Below, piece after piece: positions 1 through 9,654 of a DNA stretch of 64,000 bases (positions are counted from its first letter, which is position 1; each line of letters begins with the position of its first letter). The stretch lies in the NCBI RefSeq assembly GCF_030694375.1, contig NZ_JAUXYL010000020.1:62001-126000 (forward strand), read 5' to 3'. A program made the translations under genes and the position numbers. The notes below the pieces were generated by a model, which saw only the letters and a list, made by a program, of their open reading frames with translations, was not told the origin of the DNA and made no database searches. The DNA is from Algoriphagus sp. Its GTDB lineage: Bacteria > Bacteroidota > Bacteroidia > Cytophagales > Cyclobacteriaceae.

Positions 1-1334
1 AATGCTTGTGCCAGACCTAGCCTGGCTGTAGCTGTTTCAAAAATAAGGGAGCATTTGCTGAAACTATAAACAGACTCCTGAAACAGTTTGTGTGCTTTTT
101 TGTAATTTTTTTTACAGAGTGCCAATAATCCTCCCGTATAATTAAGAGAACCGTTTATTGGCAGGGTATCAATAGCTTCAGCGATAGTTTTCAGGCTTCG
201 GTAGACTTTTTCTGCCTGAGCGTATTTCCCTGTTTCTGCAAAAATTTTCACCTGAAGTTCAAGTGCCGGAATCATCAGGAGTTTATTAGCACTGGGCAGC
301 GTGCGTAGGTAGTACTGGGCAAGTTCTCCAGCTGTTAGAAAGTCTTTATTTTTATCAATCAACAATTCAGCCTTTCCCAATATGGCAATCGGGTGAAACG
401 CGGCTTGTTCAAATAATTTTCTTGCCTCCATCAGCTTTCCCTGCCTTCTCCGTAGTTCTCCCAGACGTGCAATGCTTTCTGCAATATATGGAGGTCGGCT
501 GTTTTCCAAATCCATTAGTGATTCCTGGAGTTTAGTTTCTGCTTCAGACCATTTTCCATGCGAAATAAGAGCACCGGCATAGTATGCATGAGAAATTCCC
601 ATTTTGAACCGGAAATTAACCCTTTGGGAAAGCTCTTTCATTTTTTCGCACCATTGTTCTACACGCTCTACATCCCTTATTCGGTCGCAGGCAAAGATCA
701 AATAGCTAAATGTCCAGATAGTGGAATACAATTCCTGAACTTCTCCGGTAGAAGCTGCCGAGCCTGCTTCATCAAGCAGGCTCATGCCAGTTTCAATATT
801 TCCCAAACAGACCATTGACAAACCTTCTATTGCCATTCCAACCACTTCCAAATCGATAACTCCAAGTTCTCGACCAATGCTCACTGCATACTTGGCGTGA
901 TTGATAGCTTTAACCGGTTCATGTTCTAATTCGATTGCATGTGCGCCGTATTGTAGGGCTAACCAACCATGTTCGGGTGAAGGGTTTTGGTCTTGTAGTA
1001 GTCTTTCGGCACGAAGTCTCCAACTATTAGAGATCACTGTGTCTCCTCTGAAATCAAGATAATCCGAGGCAATCCATAGAGCAGAACGGGCAGCACTTAG
1101 GAAATCGTTTTTTTTTCGATATATGGCATAAGCACGTTCCCTTGCTATCATGGTCTCTCGTCCTTCTCCTAGCCACCAGGCTGCCCATGCGTATTTTTCA
1201 AGTACTTCGGGCAGTTCTTCATCTTTTAGAAATTCAGCAAAAAGTTCTTTGGCTTGTTTCCAGTTCGTGCTTTTTAAAGCGGCACAGGCATTTTGGTATA
1301 GATCCGGCCCGGAATATTCAATCAGTGTCTCCAT
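1..1334 (-). CDS. TPR-repeat protein, N-terminal part (probable LuxR-type regulator), cut by the left edge
   Basis: The minus strand is open from an ATG at 1334 to base 1 with no stop, giving at least 444 residues starting METLIEYSGPDLYQNA. It is soluble and almost wholly helical: successive pairs of helices rich in A, L, Y and G at TPR-like spacing (for example WSEAETKLQESL, LMEARKLFEQAA, YAQAEKVYRSL). There is no signal peptide. Proteins of this architecture in Bacteroidota and Actinobacteria often end in a LuxR-type helix-turn-helix, but that end lies outside the window, so a regulator role is inference. It could equally be a plain TPR scaffold. Confidence 0.7.
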   Translation of the reverse strand, partial: METLIEYSGPDLYQNACAALKSTNWKQAKELFAEFLKDEELPEVLEKYAWAAWWLGEGRETMIARERAYAIYRKKNDFLSAARSALWIASDYLDFRGDTVISNSWRLRAERLLQDQNPSPEHGWLALQYGAHAIELEHEPVKAINHAKYAVSIGRELGVIDLEVVGMAIEGLSMVCLGNIETGMSLLDEAGSAASTGEVQELYSTIWTFSYLIFACDRIRDVERVEQWCEKMKELSQRVNFRFKMGISHAYYAGALISHGKWSEAETKLQESLMDLENSRPPYIAESIARLGELRRRQGKLMEARKLFEQAAFHPIAILGKAELLIDKNKDFLTAGELAQYYLRTLPSANKLLMIPALELQVKIFAETGKYAQAEKVYRSLKTIAEAIDTLPINGSLNYTGGLLALCKKNYKKAHKLFQESVYSFSKCSLIFETATARLGLAQA

Positions 1335-1666
1335 GGCTTCATTAGTCTTACCTTGTCTTTATGAAAAAAAGTAATTAAAGTGTTATTTATTAATCACTTA
1401 TCCTAATTTTCATACTGATACAATTTGCAATTGTTTTGGGACAAATCCTCGGTTTTTTGCTTAGAATCCCGTGTGTACTAGCTGATTTTTGTATGAATTT
1501 CCAGGTGTTTCGAATGAAAAGTACATGATAAGTATATTTAGTTAGATTAAAATAAGGGGGTAATAACAAAGAGGCTTGGAATAAAAAATTGTGCTAGCAA
1601 TGCTAAACGATAAATGGGCATGAATCCTTTCGAATCCATGCCCAATAATTGGTTTAGTATCAATTC
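1335..1666. other. Intergenic region between a divergent start and a gene end
   Basis: AT-rich spacer upstream of the truncated TPR gene and downstream of the minus-strand DUF6600-like gene. Apart from the hairpin at 1615-1644, no gene, RNA or repeat could be supported. Short overlapping reading frames at its left border are shadows of the TPR gene. Confidence 0.6.
1615..1644 (-). terminator. Hairpin after the DUF6600-like gene
   Basis: TGGGCATG (1615-1622) pairs perfectly with CATGCCCA (1637-1644). It lies 23 bases beyond the stop of the minus-strand gene. There is no long T-run, so it is terminator-like rather than a textbook intrinsic terminator. Confidence 0.5.
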
Positions 1667-3124
1667 TTAATTGCCCCTGCCACTGCTTCTGCTTGGAGTG
1701 CTGCCGCTTGTGCTTGGAGCAGCAGGAGCAGATTGTCTGGCAGGTGCAGGTGCTTTTACTTCCGATGAATTACCGCCACTCTGTGTTCTTGAGGGCTGAG
1801 TCACTTGAGTCCTCGCCGGTTCGCTGCGATTCACCGGAGCCTGAACCCGGACCGGAGTTTGGGCTCGCTCCTGAACCTGAGTTCTGGCTGGTGCTTGTGC
1901 AGGTCTGGACTGTTGTACAGACTCGCGGGCTGGCGCACTTGGCTGAGTTCTCTGTTCCATATTTCTCACTTCGTTGCTAGGCCTGCTTGGAGCAGCTGTC
2001 GTCCGCTGACTTGGGTTTGGCGTCGGTCTGACCTGAGTAGATCTGGCCGGAGCTTCCTCCCTGCTTCCTGAGCTCTGCACCCGACTGGGAGCAGTGTATG
2101 TGCTTCGGCTGCGCGAATCATCAGGCATTGGCGTGATCACAGGTCTTTGAGTTCCCTGATTTACCGCAGGATTACTTGATCTGCTTGGGGTAGTTCTCTC
2201 AACTGATCCATCAGTATTTATCGAAGATCTGCTTGGAGATTCCAGGGTTCTTCCACCAGAAGTCCCACTTGCAGCACTTGTCCGGGATGGGGCGTTGAGA
2301 ACCTGAGAGGATCTGCCGCCTCTTGCCTGATCTGCTTCCAATATTCGAGAAGGTCTCGCGCCTACAGTTCGATCTCGGGACTCCTGAACTTCAGGTCTGT
2401 AGACATTGAGCGTGTTTCGGGATACGGAAGTCCGACCCGGCGTATTGCTTGCCTGAACCTGATAGACCGGCACATTTCTGCGGGTTACCTGCTGCAATTC
2501 TCTACGTGAAGGACCGGTCACATAAGTCTGATTGTTAAAGACATAGGTGTTGTTGATGATCGTAGTGTTGTTATAGATTCTCACCCTGGTTCGGTGAGGT
2601 GCATAGTATCTGTAGGCATGGTGATGATAAATGCGGTGCCTCGGAAGAAATACCCAGTGGAAGCTGCTATAATTTCCTACCATGTTAAAGGAAGCGCCGG
2701 GTCCAAGAGGTGCCCAACCGTAATAGCCACCACCTGTTCTCCAGCTCACCCATGCCGGACCCCACTGATACCCGGGGATCCATGCCCAGCTGCGGAAGTA
2801 GTCATCAAAGTACCATCTTCCATAGTGGAAAGGAGCCCATCCCCAGTCAAAATATGAGACCCAGGTATTGCCATATTCGGTCATGACCCAGTGTCCGTCT
2901 GTTCCATAAGGGTGGAAATTTTGGTCTACGGCAGGAAGCCAGATGTAGCCATGTCGGGCATCCCTTACCCAATCCCCGTAGGGTGCAAGCTCATCGTAGA
3001 AAACCTGAAAGCTCACACCGTTATAGGATTCTGCAGTTGCATTTTGCGAAACCAAAAGTCCGGCGAGGAGAAATACTCCCACTGCCAGGCTGTTTAACCA
3101 TCTAGAGACAAAGTTCGTTTTCAT
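1667..3124 (-). CDS. Exported aromatic-rich protein, DUF6600-like, with long disordered tail
   Basis: 485 aa. Residues 1-31 form a Sec signal peptide ending in NATA. Residues about 35-165 are packed with Trp, Tyr and Gly in the pattern YGDWVRDARHGYIWLP, followed by further YGxW/WGWAPFHYGRW blocks, which is the hallmark I associate with DUF6600-type proteins. From about residue 235 to the end the chain is low-complexity, rich in Arg, Ser, Pro, Gln and Thr with many PSR/PAR motifs, so probably disordered. Function is unknown for the family. Export to the periplasm or cell surface follows from the signal peptide. It stands alone with no operon partner. Confidence 0.75.
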   Translation of the reverse strand: MKTNFVSRWLNSLAVGVFLLAGLLVSQNATAESYNGVSFQVFYDELAPYGDWVRDARHGYIWLPAVDQNFHPYGTDGHWVMTEYGNTWVSYFDWGWAPFHYGRWYFDDYFRSWAWIPGYQWGPAWVSWRTGGGYYGWAPLGPGASFNMVGNYSSFHWVFLPRHRIYHHHAYRYYAPHRTRVRIYNNTTIINNTYVFNNQTYVTGPSRRELQQVTRRNVPVYQVQASNTPGRTSVSRNTLNVYRPEVQESRDRTVGARPSRILEADQARGGRSSQVLNAPSRTSAASGTSGGRTLESPSRSSINTDGSVERTTPSRSSNPAVNQGTQRPVITPMPDDSRSRSTYTAPSRVQSSGSREEAPARSTQVRPTPNPSQRTTAAPSRPSNEVRNMEQRTQPSAPARESVQQSRPAQAPARTQVQERAQTPVRVQAPVNRSEPARTQVTQPSRTQSGGNSSEVKAPAPARQSAPAAPSTSGSTPSRSSGRGN

Positions 3125-3451
3125 AGTAATTGTGGTTTAGAAGTGGATCACTGAAAGGGCTTGGGTACCTGAGCTGCTAATTTTAATTTGATTGCATCAG
3201 CCTTTGACTAAGTAGATGCAGGTTAAAGATTGAAGGTTGCACGGGGCTTTAGATTATTTTGATAAGTTTTAAAAATTTATTCGTAAAACGCCTGAATAAA
3301 GTTTGGTTATTTTTAAAAATGACCTAATAATATTTTAGCTTCATTAAATAAATCAATAAAGCTCTAGTCTAAAAAAGTTAAATTTTAGAAAACTCTATTT
3401 TTATTTGTTAATACTTTCGGGGAATTTGGCGTCAAAGACCGTGAAGGTGCT
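3125..3451. other. Intergenic region, nothing recognised
   Basis: AT-rich spacer between two minus-strand genes (downstream end of the sialidase gene to the start of the DUF6600-like gene). It must contain the promoter of the DUF6600-like gene, but no clear TTTG/TAnnTTTG pair or repeat stands out. Confidence 0.5.
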
Positions 3452-4621
3452 TTAATCCTTCCAATTGATTTGTCTGAATACAATCTCACGGTAATTGTCC
3501 CGTTCGTAGATAATCCCCATTTGCGTGTCATTGAGAATTACCAGATCCGAATAAGCGGTCCAGCTTTGCTTATCAGGTCCTGAGGCCCTGTCTACTACGA
3601 TAATTTTGCTCCATGTTTTTCCTTCATCGAAGCTGATTTTCACACTCAGATTGTTACGGTCTTTCGGGTCTGAAGGATTGGAATGCGCGAGGATAGTCTT
3701 GCCGTTTTCTTTTCCGAGGTTCAGGATCGAACCCTGACATACTGGATCGGGTAGCTGACTTTCGAAGTATGCCTCATCCCAAGTCTGACCTCCGTCGGAA
3801 GAAAAGGCTAGAATTCGGCTTCGAATGTCTCCTTTCTGATTTCGGATACTCATGATCATTCGGTCATTGCTGAGTTCTGCGGCGATGGATTCATTGGATC
3901 CGTCGATGTCCACAGATTCGGATAATTGAAAGCTTTTGCCATGATCATCGGTAAAAAAGCCATGGGCTTGATATTCCGCGAAATTTTCCTGGGGATCGCC
4001 GACGGAGTGATTGGCTGCCACAAAAATTCTTCCCTTGTATTTTCCGCTTTGAAATTGAAAAGCATGTCCTGGAGTATTGGCATAATGTCTCCAGTCCGCC
4101 GGGTTTTTATAGTTGGGATTGAATTCCGGATTATTGGGCCGATGGACTTGAAGGGTGATATTCTGTGGTGCTGCCCAGGTTTTTCCCAAATCAAAAGACC
4201 GCATCATCCAGACTTCCCTTACCCCGCGATTCATTCGGATATCGTACTCGTGGTTGTTTCCGGTATTGTAAAAAAGGTAAACAACCCCCTGTGGGTACCT
4301 AGGGTCCAAGAGGTCGACCACAGGTGCAGGATTGCCCGCCTGAAGGGAGTCATAGTCCAAAAGAGTTTCAATGCCGGACCAGGTGATTCCTTGGTCGGGA
4401 CTTCGTTTCATGACCAGATTGACATCTCCGTAGTCGTCGCTGCCGTTGACTCTGCCTTCGGCAAAAGCCAACAGCTCACCATTCGGTAATGAAATGATTG
4501 CAGGAATACGGTATGTGGCGTGGCCTTCCTGCCCTGAAACAAATACAAGCTGCTCCTGTGCAAAAAGAGAAAAAACCAAAAGCGTAACCAGTAAGGAAGT
4601 GCAGACAAATTTGTGGAACAT
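3452..4621 (-). CDS. Exo-alpha-sialidase (BNR/Asp-box neuraminidase)
   Basis: About 390 aa from the ATG at 4621. A longer frame opens at 4681, but MFHKFVCTSLLVTLLVFSLFA starting at 4621 is the natural signal peptide. The mature protein has the sialidase YRIPA motif near its start and four Asp-boxes, SPDQGITW, SFDLGKTW, SSDGGQTW and SFDEGKTW, the signature of the six-bladed propeller that cleaves terminal sialic acids. The length is normal for a single-domain bacterial sialidase. No sialic-acid catabolic genes lie nearby, so use of the released sugar cannot be judged here. A related propeller hydrolase is a less likely alternative. Confidence 0.88.
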   Translation of the reverse strand: MFHKFVCTSLLVTLLVFSLFAQEQLVFVSGQEGHATYRIPAIISLPNGELLAFAEGRVNGSDDYGDVNLVMKRSPDQGITWSGIETLLDYDSLQAGNPAPVVDLLDPRYPQGVVYLFYNTGNNHEYDIRMNRGVREVWMMRSFDLGKTWAAPQNITLQVHRPNNPEFNPNYKNPADWRHYANTPGHAFQFQSGKYKGRIFVAANHSVGDPQENFAEYQAHGFFTDDHGKSFQLSESVDIDGSNESIAAELSNDRMIMSIRNQKGDIRSRILAFSSDGGQTWDEAYFESQLPDPVCQGSILNLGKENGKTILAHSNPSDPKDRNNLSVKISFDEGKTWSKIIVVDRASGPDKQSWTAYSDLVILNDTQMGIIYERDNYREIVFRQINWKD

Positions 4622-4992
4622 GAGCGGTGTGATGGCTTGGTATAGACAAATAAAAAAGAAATCTAAGTAATGACTTATCAAATTTCAAAACTGAAGAAAG
4701 ATTTTCAAGTCTTGCGGATTGATAGTCAGGCTACCCATTCTGCCCGGCACCCCGTGTCTGCAAGCGATATGTTTTCAGTGCAAAAGCGTAATGTCAGATC
4801 GATCTTTGCCAAGTCGATAAATATCAGATGATTTGAAATTCAGCCTACCGGATTTTCTCCAATTTCTCATTTTTTTACCCGCAAAAGTGATCATTCAATC
4901 AGCCTTTGATTCAGCAAATGGATTTATTGGATCAGATAATAAATGGAGAATTTTTTTGAAAAATCTGAACTGTAGCTTTTCAAAAAAAAGCC
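4622..4992. other. Divergent intergenic region, nothing recognised
   Basis: Spacer between the divergently transcribed sialidase and lipoprotein genes. It should hold both promoters. No convincing promoter pair, operator dyad, RNA or small gene was found. Confidence 0.5.
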
Positions 4993-5577
4993 ATGAGATA
5001 TCTGAAATATTCAATTTTCATTCTTTTCGGAATTCTTTTGCTATCCTGTGGAAGCAAAACAGAGGATCCGAAACCAATAGCCGAAGGTTTTATCCGGTTT
5101 AAAGTCAATGGAGTCCAAAAGGAATTTAAGACAAACCCGGTAACGCCGATGTCATTCAGTTTTGACTCCAATGGCCCGGTGCACAATGCAATTCTTCAGG
5201 TCTTGGGGCCTGGAAGTACAGGCACAAGTAATTTTATTCAGTTCAATGTGTGGAATGAAAAAACCTTTGAACTCAATGTGGATTACCAGATGCAGCAAGC
5301 CATTACCTATCGTGGAGTTGGTATAGCCCGGATTAATTTCACCTATGCTGATGAACAGGGTCAGGTGTTTAATGCTGTTTTGTTAAAGCAAAACCTTCCG
5401 AGTATTGTGGTCAAAAATGATGCGACCGTTCGATTTACCAAAATAACCAAGGATTGGGCAGAAGGCACGTTTACTGCGATTTTGATCGGCCCTGTCACCA
5501 CCTCGGGTATTGGTAATCAGGAGCGGATTATCTCAGAGGGTCAGTTTAGTATCAAACTGGTAAACCTGACCCCCTGA
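4993..5577 (+). CDS. Small lipoprotein of unknown function
   Basis: 194 aa with a type II signal peptide. The lipobox is LLLSC, with lipidated Cys19. The mature part is beta-rich, with motifs such as GFIRFKVNGVQKEF and SEGQFSIKLVNLTP that resemble small immunoglobulin-like or lipocalin-like surface proteins of Bacteroidota, but I do not recognise the family. It is a single-gene unit. A decayed copy of its central part (bases 5111-5343) lies at 17509-17741, which means this locus or its family has been duplicated within the chromosome. Confidence 0.75.
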   Translation: MRYLKYSIFILFGILLLSCGSKTEDPKPIAEGFIRFKVNGVQKEFKTNPVTPMSFSFDSNGPVHNAILQVLGPGSTGTSNFIQFNVWNEKTFELNVDYQMQQAITYRGVGIARINFTYADEQGQVFNAVLLKQNLPSIVVKNDATVRFTKITKDWAEGTFTAILIGPVTTSGIGNQERIISEGQFSIKLVNLTP

Positions 5578-6027
5578 GTAAGGAGGGCGCAAAGGAGCGA
5601 AAAGATTTTTTACCACAAAGGTTAAAGAGGAAAGAGATCGGGGGATTTGGGCTGGAAATGAACTTCAAAGATTATCGGCTCGGGTGGCTTTTTCAAGGTC
5701 GCGGAGGTATTCGCTTCGCTCTTTGATGCGGGTTTTTACCACGGAGTTTTTTTTATAGCCACTAAAGCCGCCAAGAAAAAAAGACTTTGCGCCTTTCCGT
5801 CTTGGCGAGATTTTTTAGTGAATAGGATGGGGCTGAGGATTGGCTTCTTTCCCGCAAAAGGACGTGAAGGAACGCAAAAGAGATTTTTTTAACAACATAG
5901 AAACATAGGGAAACATAGCGTTCTCTTTCTCAAGGAATTTGCTATGCTTTCTATGTGACCAATGTATTTCAGGCTGTGTAAGGAATCAATCCTTCTCAAG
6001 GCCTCAAAGTGAAAAGGGGCAAGCTTT
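5578..6027. repeat. Intergenic region with degenerate dispersed-repeat remnants
   Basis: A 450-bp gap between convergent genes. It holds several purine- or pyrimidine-biased segments that look like decayed dispersed repeats: accacaaaggttaaagagg, a second segment near 5735-5815 in which gccactaaagccgccaagaa is followed by a roughly complementary cgcctttccgtcttggcg, and aacatagaaacataggg with ctatgctttctatgtg around 5890-5960. The inverted pairs suggest long imperfect hairpins. No coding frame is credible. Confidence 0.45.
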
Positions 6028-6597
6028 TTAAAACTTCACAGCAAGCCCCAAATTCAAATAAGCCACGCCATAGCCCAATTCTGCAAATCCAGCCAGGTTA
6101 TCGCTAAAATAATACCGGGCTCCTGCAAAAAGTGTCAATCCTGCAGAGTTGCCGAAATTTCCGCTATTGCCCGAGTTGAAACCCGTATTGTCCTCATAGC
6201 TGTAGTTGAGCAAATTGTAACTCGCCATCACTCCGCCATAGAGATCGAGGTTTTCCTTATCAATTCCTGTAAAATGTAAGGCCCCTCTCAATCCGATGAT
6301 GGTGTAATTCCACTTTGATTTGGACTCGATAGTACCTGATTTGGTTTCCCAACTGAAACTCTTGTAGCCTACGTATCCTCCAAGGCCGATGACTCCCACA
6401 TTGCCTGCCTGTGCGATTCCCTGTTCATACATTAGGCTGATTCCGGGGATTTGGGTGCTGTAGTCAAAACTCCCAAGTGAGCTGCCGATGCCGATTCCCA
6501 AAGAAGCCACTTTGGTGCCTTTGTCAAAAGATTGTGCCCCTGCTGTGCTTGCCAAGCTCAGGATTAATCCCAGAAAGTAAAATTTTAGATTTTTCAT
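6028..6597 (-). CDS. Outer-membrane beta-barrel protein
   Basis: 189 aa. A Sec signal peptide ends near residue 21 (STAGAQ). The mature chain alternates polar and aromatic residues in short beta strands with Gly/Asn turns and ends in ...GLAVKF, the C-terminal aromatic typical of proteins inserted by the BAM machinery. Its size suits an 8-stranded OmpW/OmpX-like barrel. Function is unknown. It is transcribed convergently to the lipoprotein gene and divergently from the histidine kinase gene. Confidence 0.72.
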   Translation of the reverse strand: MKNLKFYFLGLILSLASTAGAQSFDKGTKVASLGIGIGSSLGSFDYSTQIPGISLMYEQGIAQAGNVGVIGLGGYVGYKSFSWETKSGTIESKSKWNYTIIGLRGALHFTGIDKENLDLYGGVMASYNLLNYSYEDNTGFNSGNSGNFGNSAGLTLFAGARYYFSDNLAGFAELGYGVAYLNLGLAVKF

Positions 6598-6748
6598 ACT
6601 ATGAGTAAGGTTTTAAATGGGAAGTTATTTCTCACTTTATGATTTTGCTTTCCAGATTTATTTGTTGTGGTATTTCCCTTATTTCGTGGCCTGAATTGCT
6701 CATTTTTTGCAAATTTTCCCTACATTTTTGTAATCTATTTCCCAGCAG

Positions 6749-8821
6749 ATGAAGCCATTGTCTTTTTTTATTGTTCTGATGCTTTTTGTATGTCCGGCTT
6801 GGGGCCAAAAGCAAATCGACTCACTTCGGAATGAATTGAGAAAATCCAGACTGCCGGACAGTACCCGGGTGGATATTTTTAACGATCTCTCCTTTTATTT
6901 TGCGGGAGTTGACCCGGTCATTGGACTCAGTTATTCCGATTCAGCCTATTCATTGGCAAGCAGCTTGGGATTGGTCGCCCGCGCTACTGCTGCAGTCAAC
7001 AACAAAGGGGTGAATTATTGGTATCAGGGCCAAGACACCCTGGCTTTAAAAGCCTATCAATCGGTGATGATTGCCCATCAAAAATCCGGAAACCGAAAAG
7101 GTCAAGCCAGTGCCATGAACAACATGGCGCTCATCAAGTACAATCAGGGAGATTACCGGGGCGCACTCGAAAATCACGAAAAAGCCACTGCTATTTTTGA
7201 AGACTTGGGATTACGGAAAAATATCCTAAACAGTCAAATGAATACCGGCGTGGTATTTCTGGCCTTGGCAGATTATCCCAAAGCGATGGAATATTTCCTG
7301 AAAGCCTTGAGCTTGACCGAAGCAGGAGATACTTGGGAGCGCGGAAATCTCTTTACCAATCTTGGCCTGGTTTATAAAAATCTGAATGAATTAGGGGAAT
7401 CTGAAGCATATCACAGAAAAGCAATCGAACTCTATCGAAAAGAAGGATACAAGCAAATGGAAGCCAGTTCGATGGGGAATCTGGGTGCGATTCTTCAAAT
7501 TCAGGGTAAAAAAAGTGAAGCAGGAACTTTGTTTTTGGAGGCATTGAGAATGAACAAGGAAATCGGAAACAAACGAAGGATAGCTTCTGACTTTACAGCC
7601 TTGGGGAGCCTATTTTCGGAAAATAAGAACTTGGACAAGGCCAAGAAATACCTGGACAGTGCGGCTAATTTTTATTCAGAAATCAGTGAGAAACTCAGTT
7701 TATCGACTGTTTTGATTCAATTGGCAAATCTTGAAAAAAGTGACTTGGCAGGAAATAATCTATCAAAGGCACTGGAATTGGAGCAGAAAGCTTTGACACT
7801 TGCACAGGAAACGGAGTCACTTGAGGCGCAGCGATCTGCCTGGAAAGCTATGGCTGAAACCCAAAAAGGCCTTGGCCAATTTCAAAAATCATTGGAATCC
7901 TATCAGAATTTTCAGGCTTTTCAGGACAGTATTTTCAATGATGAAAACGGAAAGAAGCTTCTTGGTTTACAGATTGGATATGAATTTGAAATGCGGGAAA
8001 AGAAATTGACTGCTGAGTTTGAGTCCGAAAAGCAACTGCTTCAATTGGAAAAAGAAAGTGAACGGCTCAAAGCCAGCCTGTACCTGCTCGGAATCGGAGC
8101 GCTATTGCTCATCGCCGGAGGCGGATTGTGGGGATTTAAGAAGCATTCAAAAAACAAACGGCAGAAGCTGGAATCCGAATTCCGGGCTCAGGTAGCCGAA
8201 TTGGAGTTGAAAGCCCTCAAAGCACAGATGAATCCGCATTTTATCTTTAATGCCCTGAGTTCGATCAGTAATTTTTTACTTAAAAATCAAGCTGAAGAGG
8301 CCGATCGGTATCTGACACGCTTTTCACGCTTGATCCGAAGAATCCTCGAATATTCCGATGTAAGAGAAATATCACTCAGTGAAGAAATCAGTTTGCTCAG
8401 GGATTATATCGCCATCGAGGCCCTCAGGCTGGGGAAGGGGATTGATTTTGAAACCCAGATTGGTGAGGGAGTGGATGAAATGCACTTGATGATCCCGCCC
8501 TTGCTTTTGCAGCCTTTGGTAGAAAACAGCATTTGGCATGGCATAGCCCATATTGAGGCACCCGGATTGATCACCCTCAAGGTTCACCAACAGGAAAACT
8601 CCTGCCTCTTGGTATTGCGGGATAATGGGTCTGGGATGAAAGAATTTGTTGAAATCCCCGAAAAGCATCAATCCATGGGGATGAAGCTGGTGAAAAACCG
8701 TCTTGATAATTTGAATATTGAAAGTAAAACTAATGCCTGGTCAATTTTTTGGGAAAATCTATCCCCTGGATTTGAGGTCCGACTTACACTTTCCCAACCT
8801 AATTCTGTCCCATTCACATGA
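6749..8821 (+). CDS. TPR sensor histidine kinase, LytS/YpdA type
   Basis: 690 aa. Order: signal peptide 1-20; TPR repeats about 60-400 in the periplasm; a charged coiled coil about 405-435; one membrane helix about 441-464; a second coiled coil; then the His_kinase domain with ALKAQMNPHFIFNALSSI, where His497 is the phospho-acceptor; and a HATPase domain with N box (PLVENSIWHGI) and G box (DNGSGM). The gene overlaps the following LytTR regulator by 4 bases (ATGA), so the two are a translationally coupled two-component pair. The signal sensed by the TPR part is not evident. Confidence 0.92.
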   Translation: MKPLSFFIVLMLFVCPAWGQKQIDSLRNELRKSRLPDSTRVDIFNDLSFYFAGVDPVIGLSYSDSAYSLASSLGLVARATAAVNNKGVNYWYQGQDTLALKAYQSVMIAHQKSGNRKGQASAMNNMALIKYNQGDYRGALENHEKATAIFEDLGLRKNILNSQMNTGVVFLALADYPKAMEYFLKALSLTEAGDTWERGNLFTNLGLVYKNLNELGESEAYHRKAIELYRKEGYKQMEASSMGNLGAILQIQGKKSEAGTLFLEALRMNKEIGNKRRIASDFTALGSLFSENKNLDKAKKYLDSAANFYSEISEKLSLSTVLIQLANLEKSDLAGNNLSKALELEQKALTLAQETESLEAQRSAWKAMAETQKGLGQFQKSLESYQNFQAFQDSIFNDENGKKLLGLQIGYEFEMREKKLTAEFESEKQLLQLEKESERLKASLYLLGIGALLLIAGGGLWGFKKHSKNKRQKLESEFRAQVAELELKALKAQMNPHFIFNALSSISNFLLKNQAEEADRYLTRFSRLIRRILEYSDVREISLSEEISLLRDYIAIEALRLGKGIDFETQIGEGVDEMHLMIPPLLLQPLVENSIWHGIAHIEAPGLITLKVHQQENSCLLVLRDNGSGMKEFVEIPEKHQSMGMKLVKNRLDNLNIESKTNAWSIFWENLSPGFEVRLTLSQPNSVPFT

Positions 8822-9558
8822 TGAACTGCGTAATTGTCGAAGATGAGCCTCAGAGTGCAGAGCGGCTGATGATTTTATTGGGAAAATATCATTCCCAACA
8901 GATTCATGTGGAAAAGTGGCTGAAAACTCCGGAAGAGACCTTAGAATATTTGGGTAAAAACTCACCGGATTTGGTGTTTTTTGATGTGGAAATCAGAGAT
9001 CAAACCGCCTTTGAGCTAATGAGTCAACTGCCCAAAATTGAATTTAAAGTAATTTTTACCACAGCACATGAGGGATATGCGCTCAAGGCGATCAAAGTGT
9101 CTGCTTTGGATTATCTGCTCAAACCTATCGATCAAACCGAGCTAGCCGAGGCAATCGAAAAAGTAGAGAAGAGTAGAGAAAGATCAGATTCAGTCAAACA
9201 GATATTGGATTTGATAGCTGATTTGAAAAAAGAAAAACTCCCGTCAAAAATCGGATTGCCGACACTTTTCGGTCAGGAATATGTGACACCTGAGGAGATC
9301 ATCCGCTGTGAGGCCGATGTCAATTACACCCATATTTTTTTAAAGGGAGGGAGAAAGTTGACCGTCGCAAAAACGCTGAAAGAATACGAGTCCTTATTGG
9401 CTGATCAGGGCTTTTTTCGTGTGCACAATTCCCATTTGGTCAACCTCCGCGAAGTCAAATTTTACAACAAGGGCAAGGGAGGTTTTTTGATTCTCAAGGA
9501 TGGATCCGAAGTGGAAGTGGCCTCCCGACGAAAAGAAGCCTTGCTACGGGCTTTGTAA
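8818..9558 (+). CDS. LytTR-family response regulator
   Basis: 246 aa. The receiver domain spans 1-120 with acidic pocket Glu8/Asp9, phospho-acceptor Asp56 (LVFFDVEI) and the conserved Lys in LDYLLKP. A LytTR DNA-binding domain follows at about 140-246, with the family motifs IIRCEADVNYTHIFL and FFRVHNSHLVNLREV. It receives phosphate from the preceding kinase (4-base overlap). The next gene downstream is a siderophore-type TonB receptor with its own promoter, so control of that gene by this pair is possible but not shown. Confidence 0.93.
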   Translation: MMNCVIVEDEPQSAERLMILLGKYHSQQIHVEKWLKTPEETLEYLGKNSPDLVFFDVEIRDQTAFELMSQLPKIEFKVIFTTAHEGYALKAIKVSALDYLLKPIDQTELAEAIEKVEKSRERSDSVKQILDLIADLKKEKLPSKIGLPTLFGQEYVTPEEIIRCEADVNYTHIFLKGGRKLTVAKTLKEYESLLADQGFFRVHNSHLVNLREVKFYNKGKGGFLILKDGSEVEVASRRKEALLRAL

Positions 9559-9580
9559 AAAAATCAAAAATTTCTTATTA

Positions 9581-9629
9581 AGATTAATTCCAAATAGTTT
9601 GTTTAGAATTAATCTAATTAATAGGTTTG
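9581..9629 (+). promoter_or_regulatory. Promoter and candidate iron operator of the siderophore receptor
   Basis: A Bacteroidota-type promoter is visible: TTTG at 9598-9601, 20 bases, then TAGGTTTG at 9622-9629. Lying between the two elements is TTAGAATTAATCTAA (9603-9617), whose ends TTAGA/TCTAA are inverted. A larger inverted repeat is AGATTAATTC (9581-9590) with GAATTAATCT (9606-9615). A very similar sequence sits at the start of the second TonB receptor promoter region. Position and AT-rich dyad suggest a Fur-type repressor site; the regulator identity is inferred. Confidence 0.6.
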
Positions 9630-9654
9630 CCCCATCAATCGAAAATAAAACTTC

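Noticed and set aside
3926..4489. 187-aa plus-strand ORF
   Set aside because: Antisense of the sialidase gene; the sialidase Asp-boxes on the other strand are decisive.
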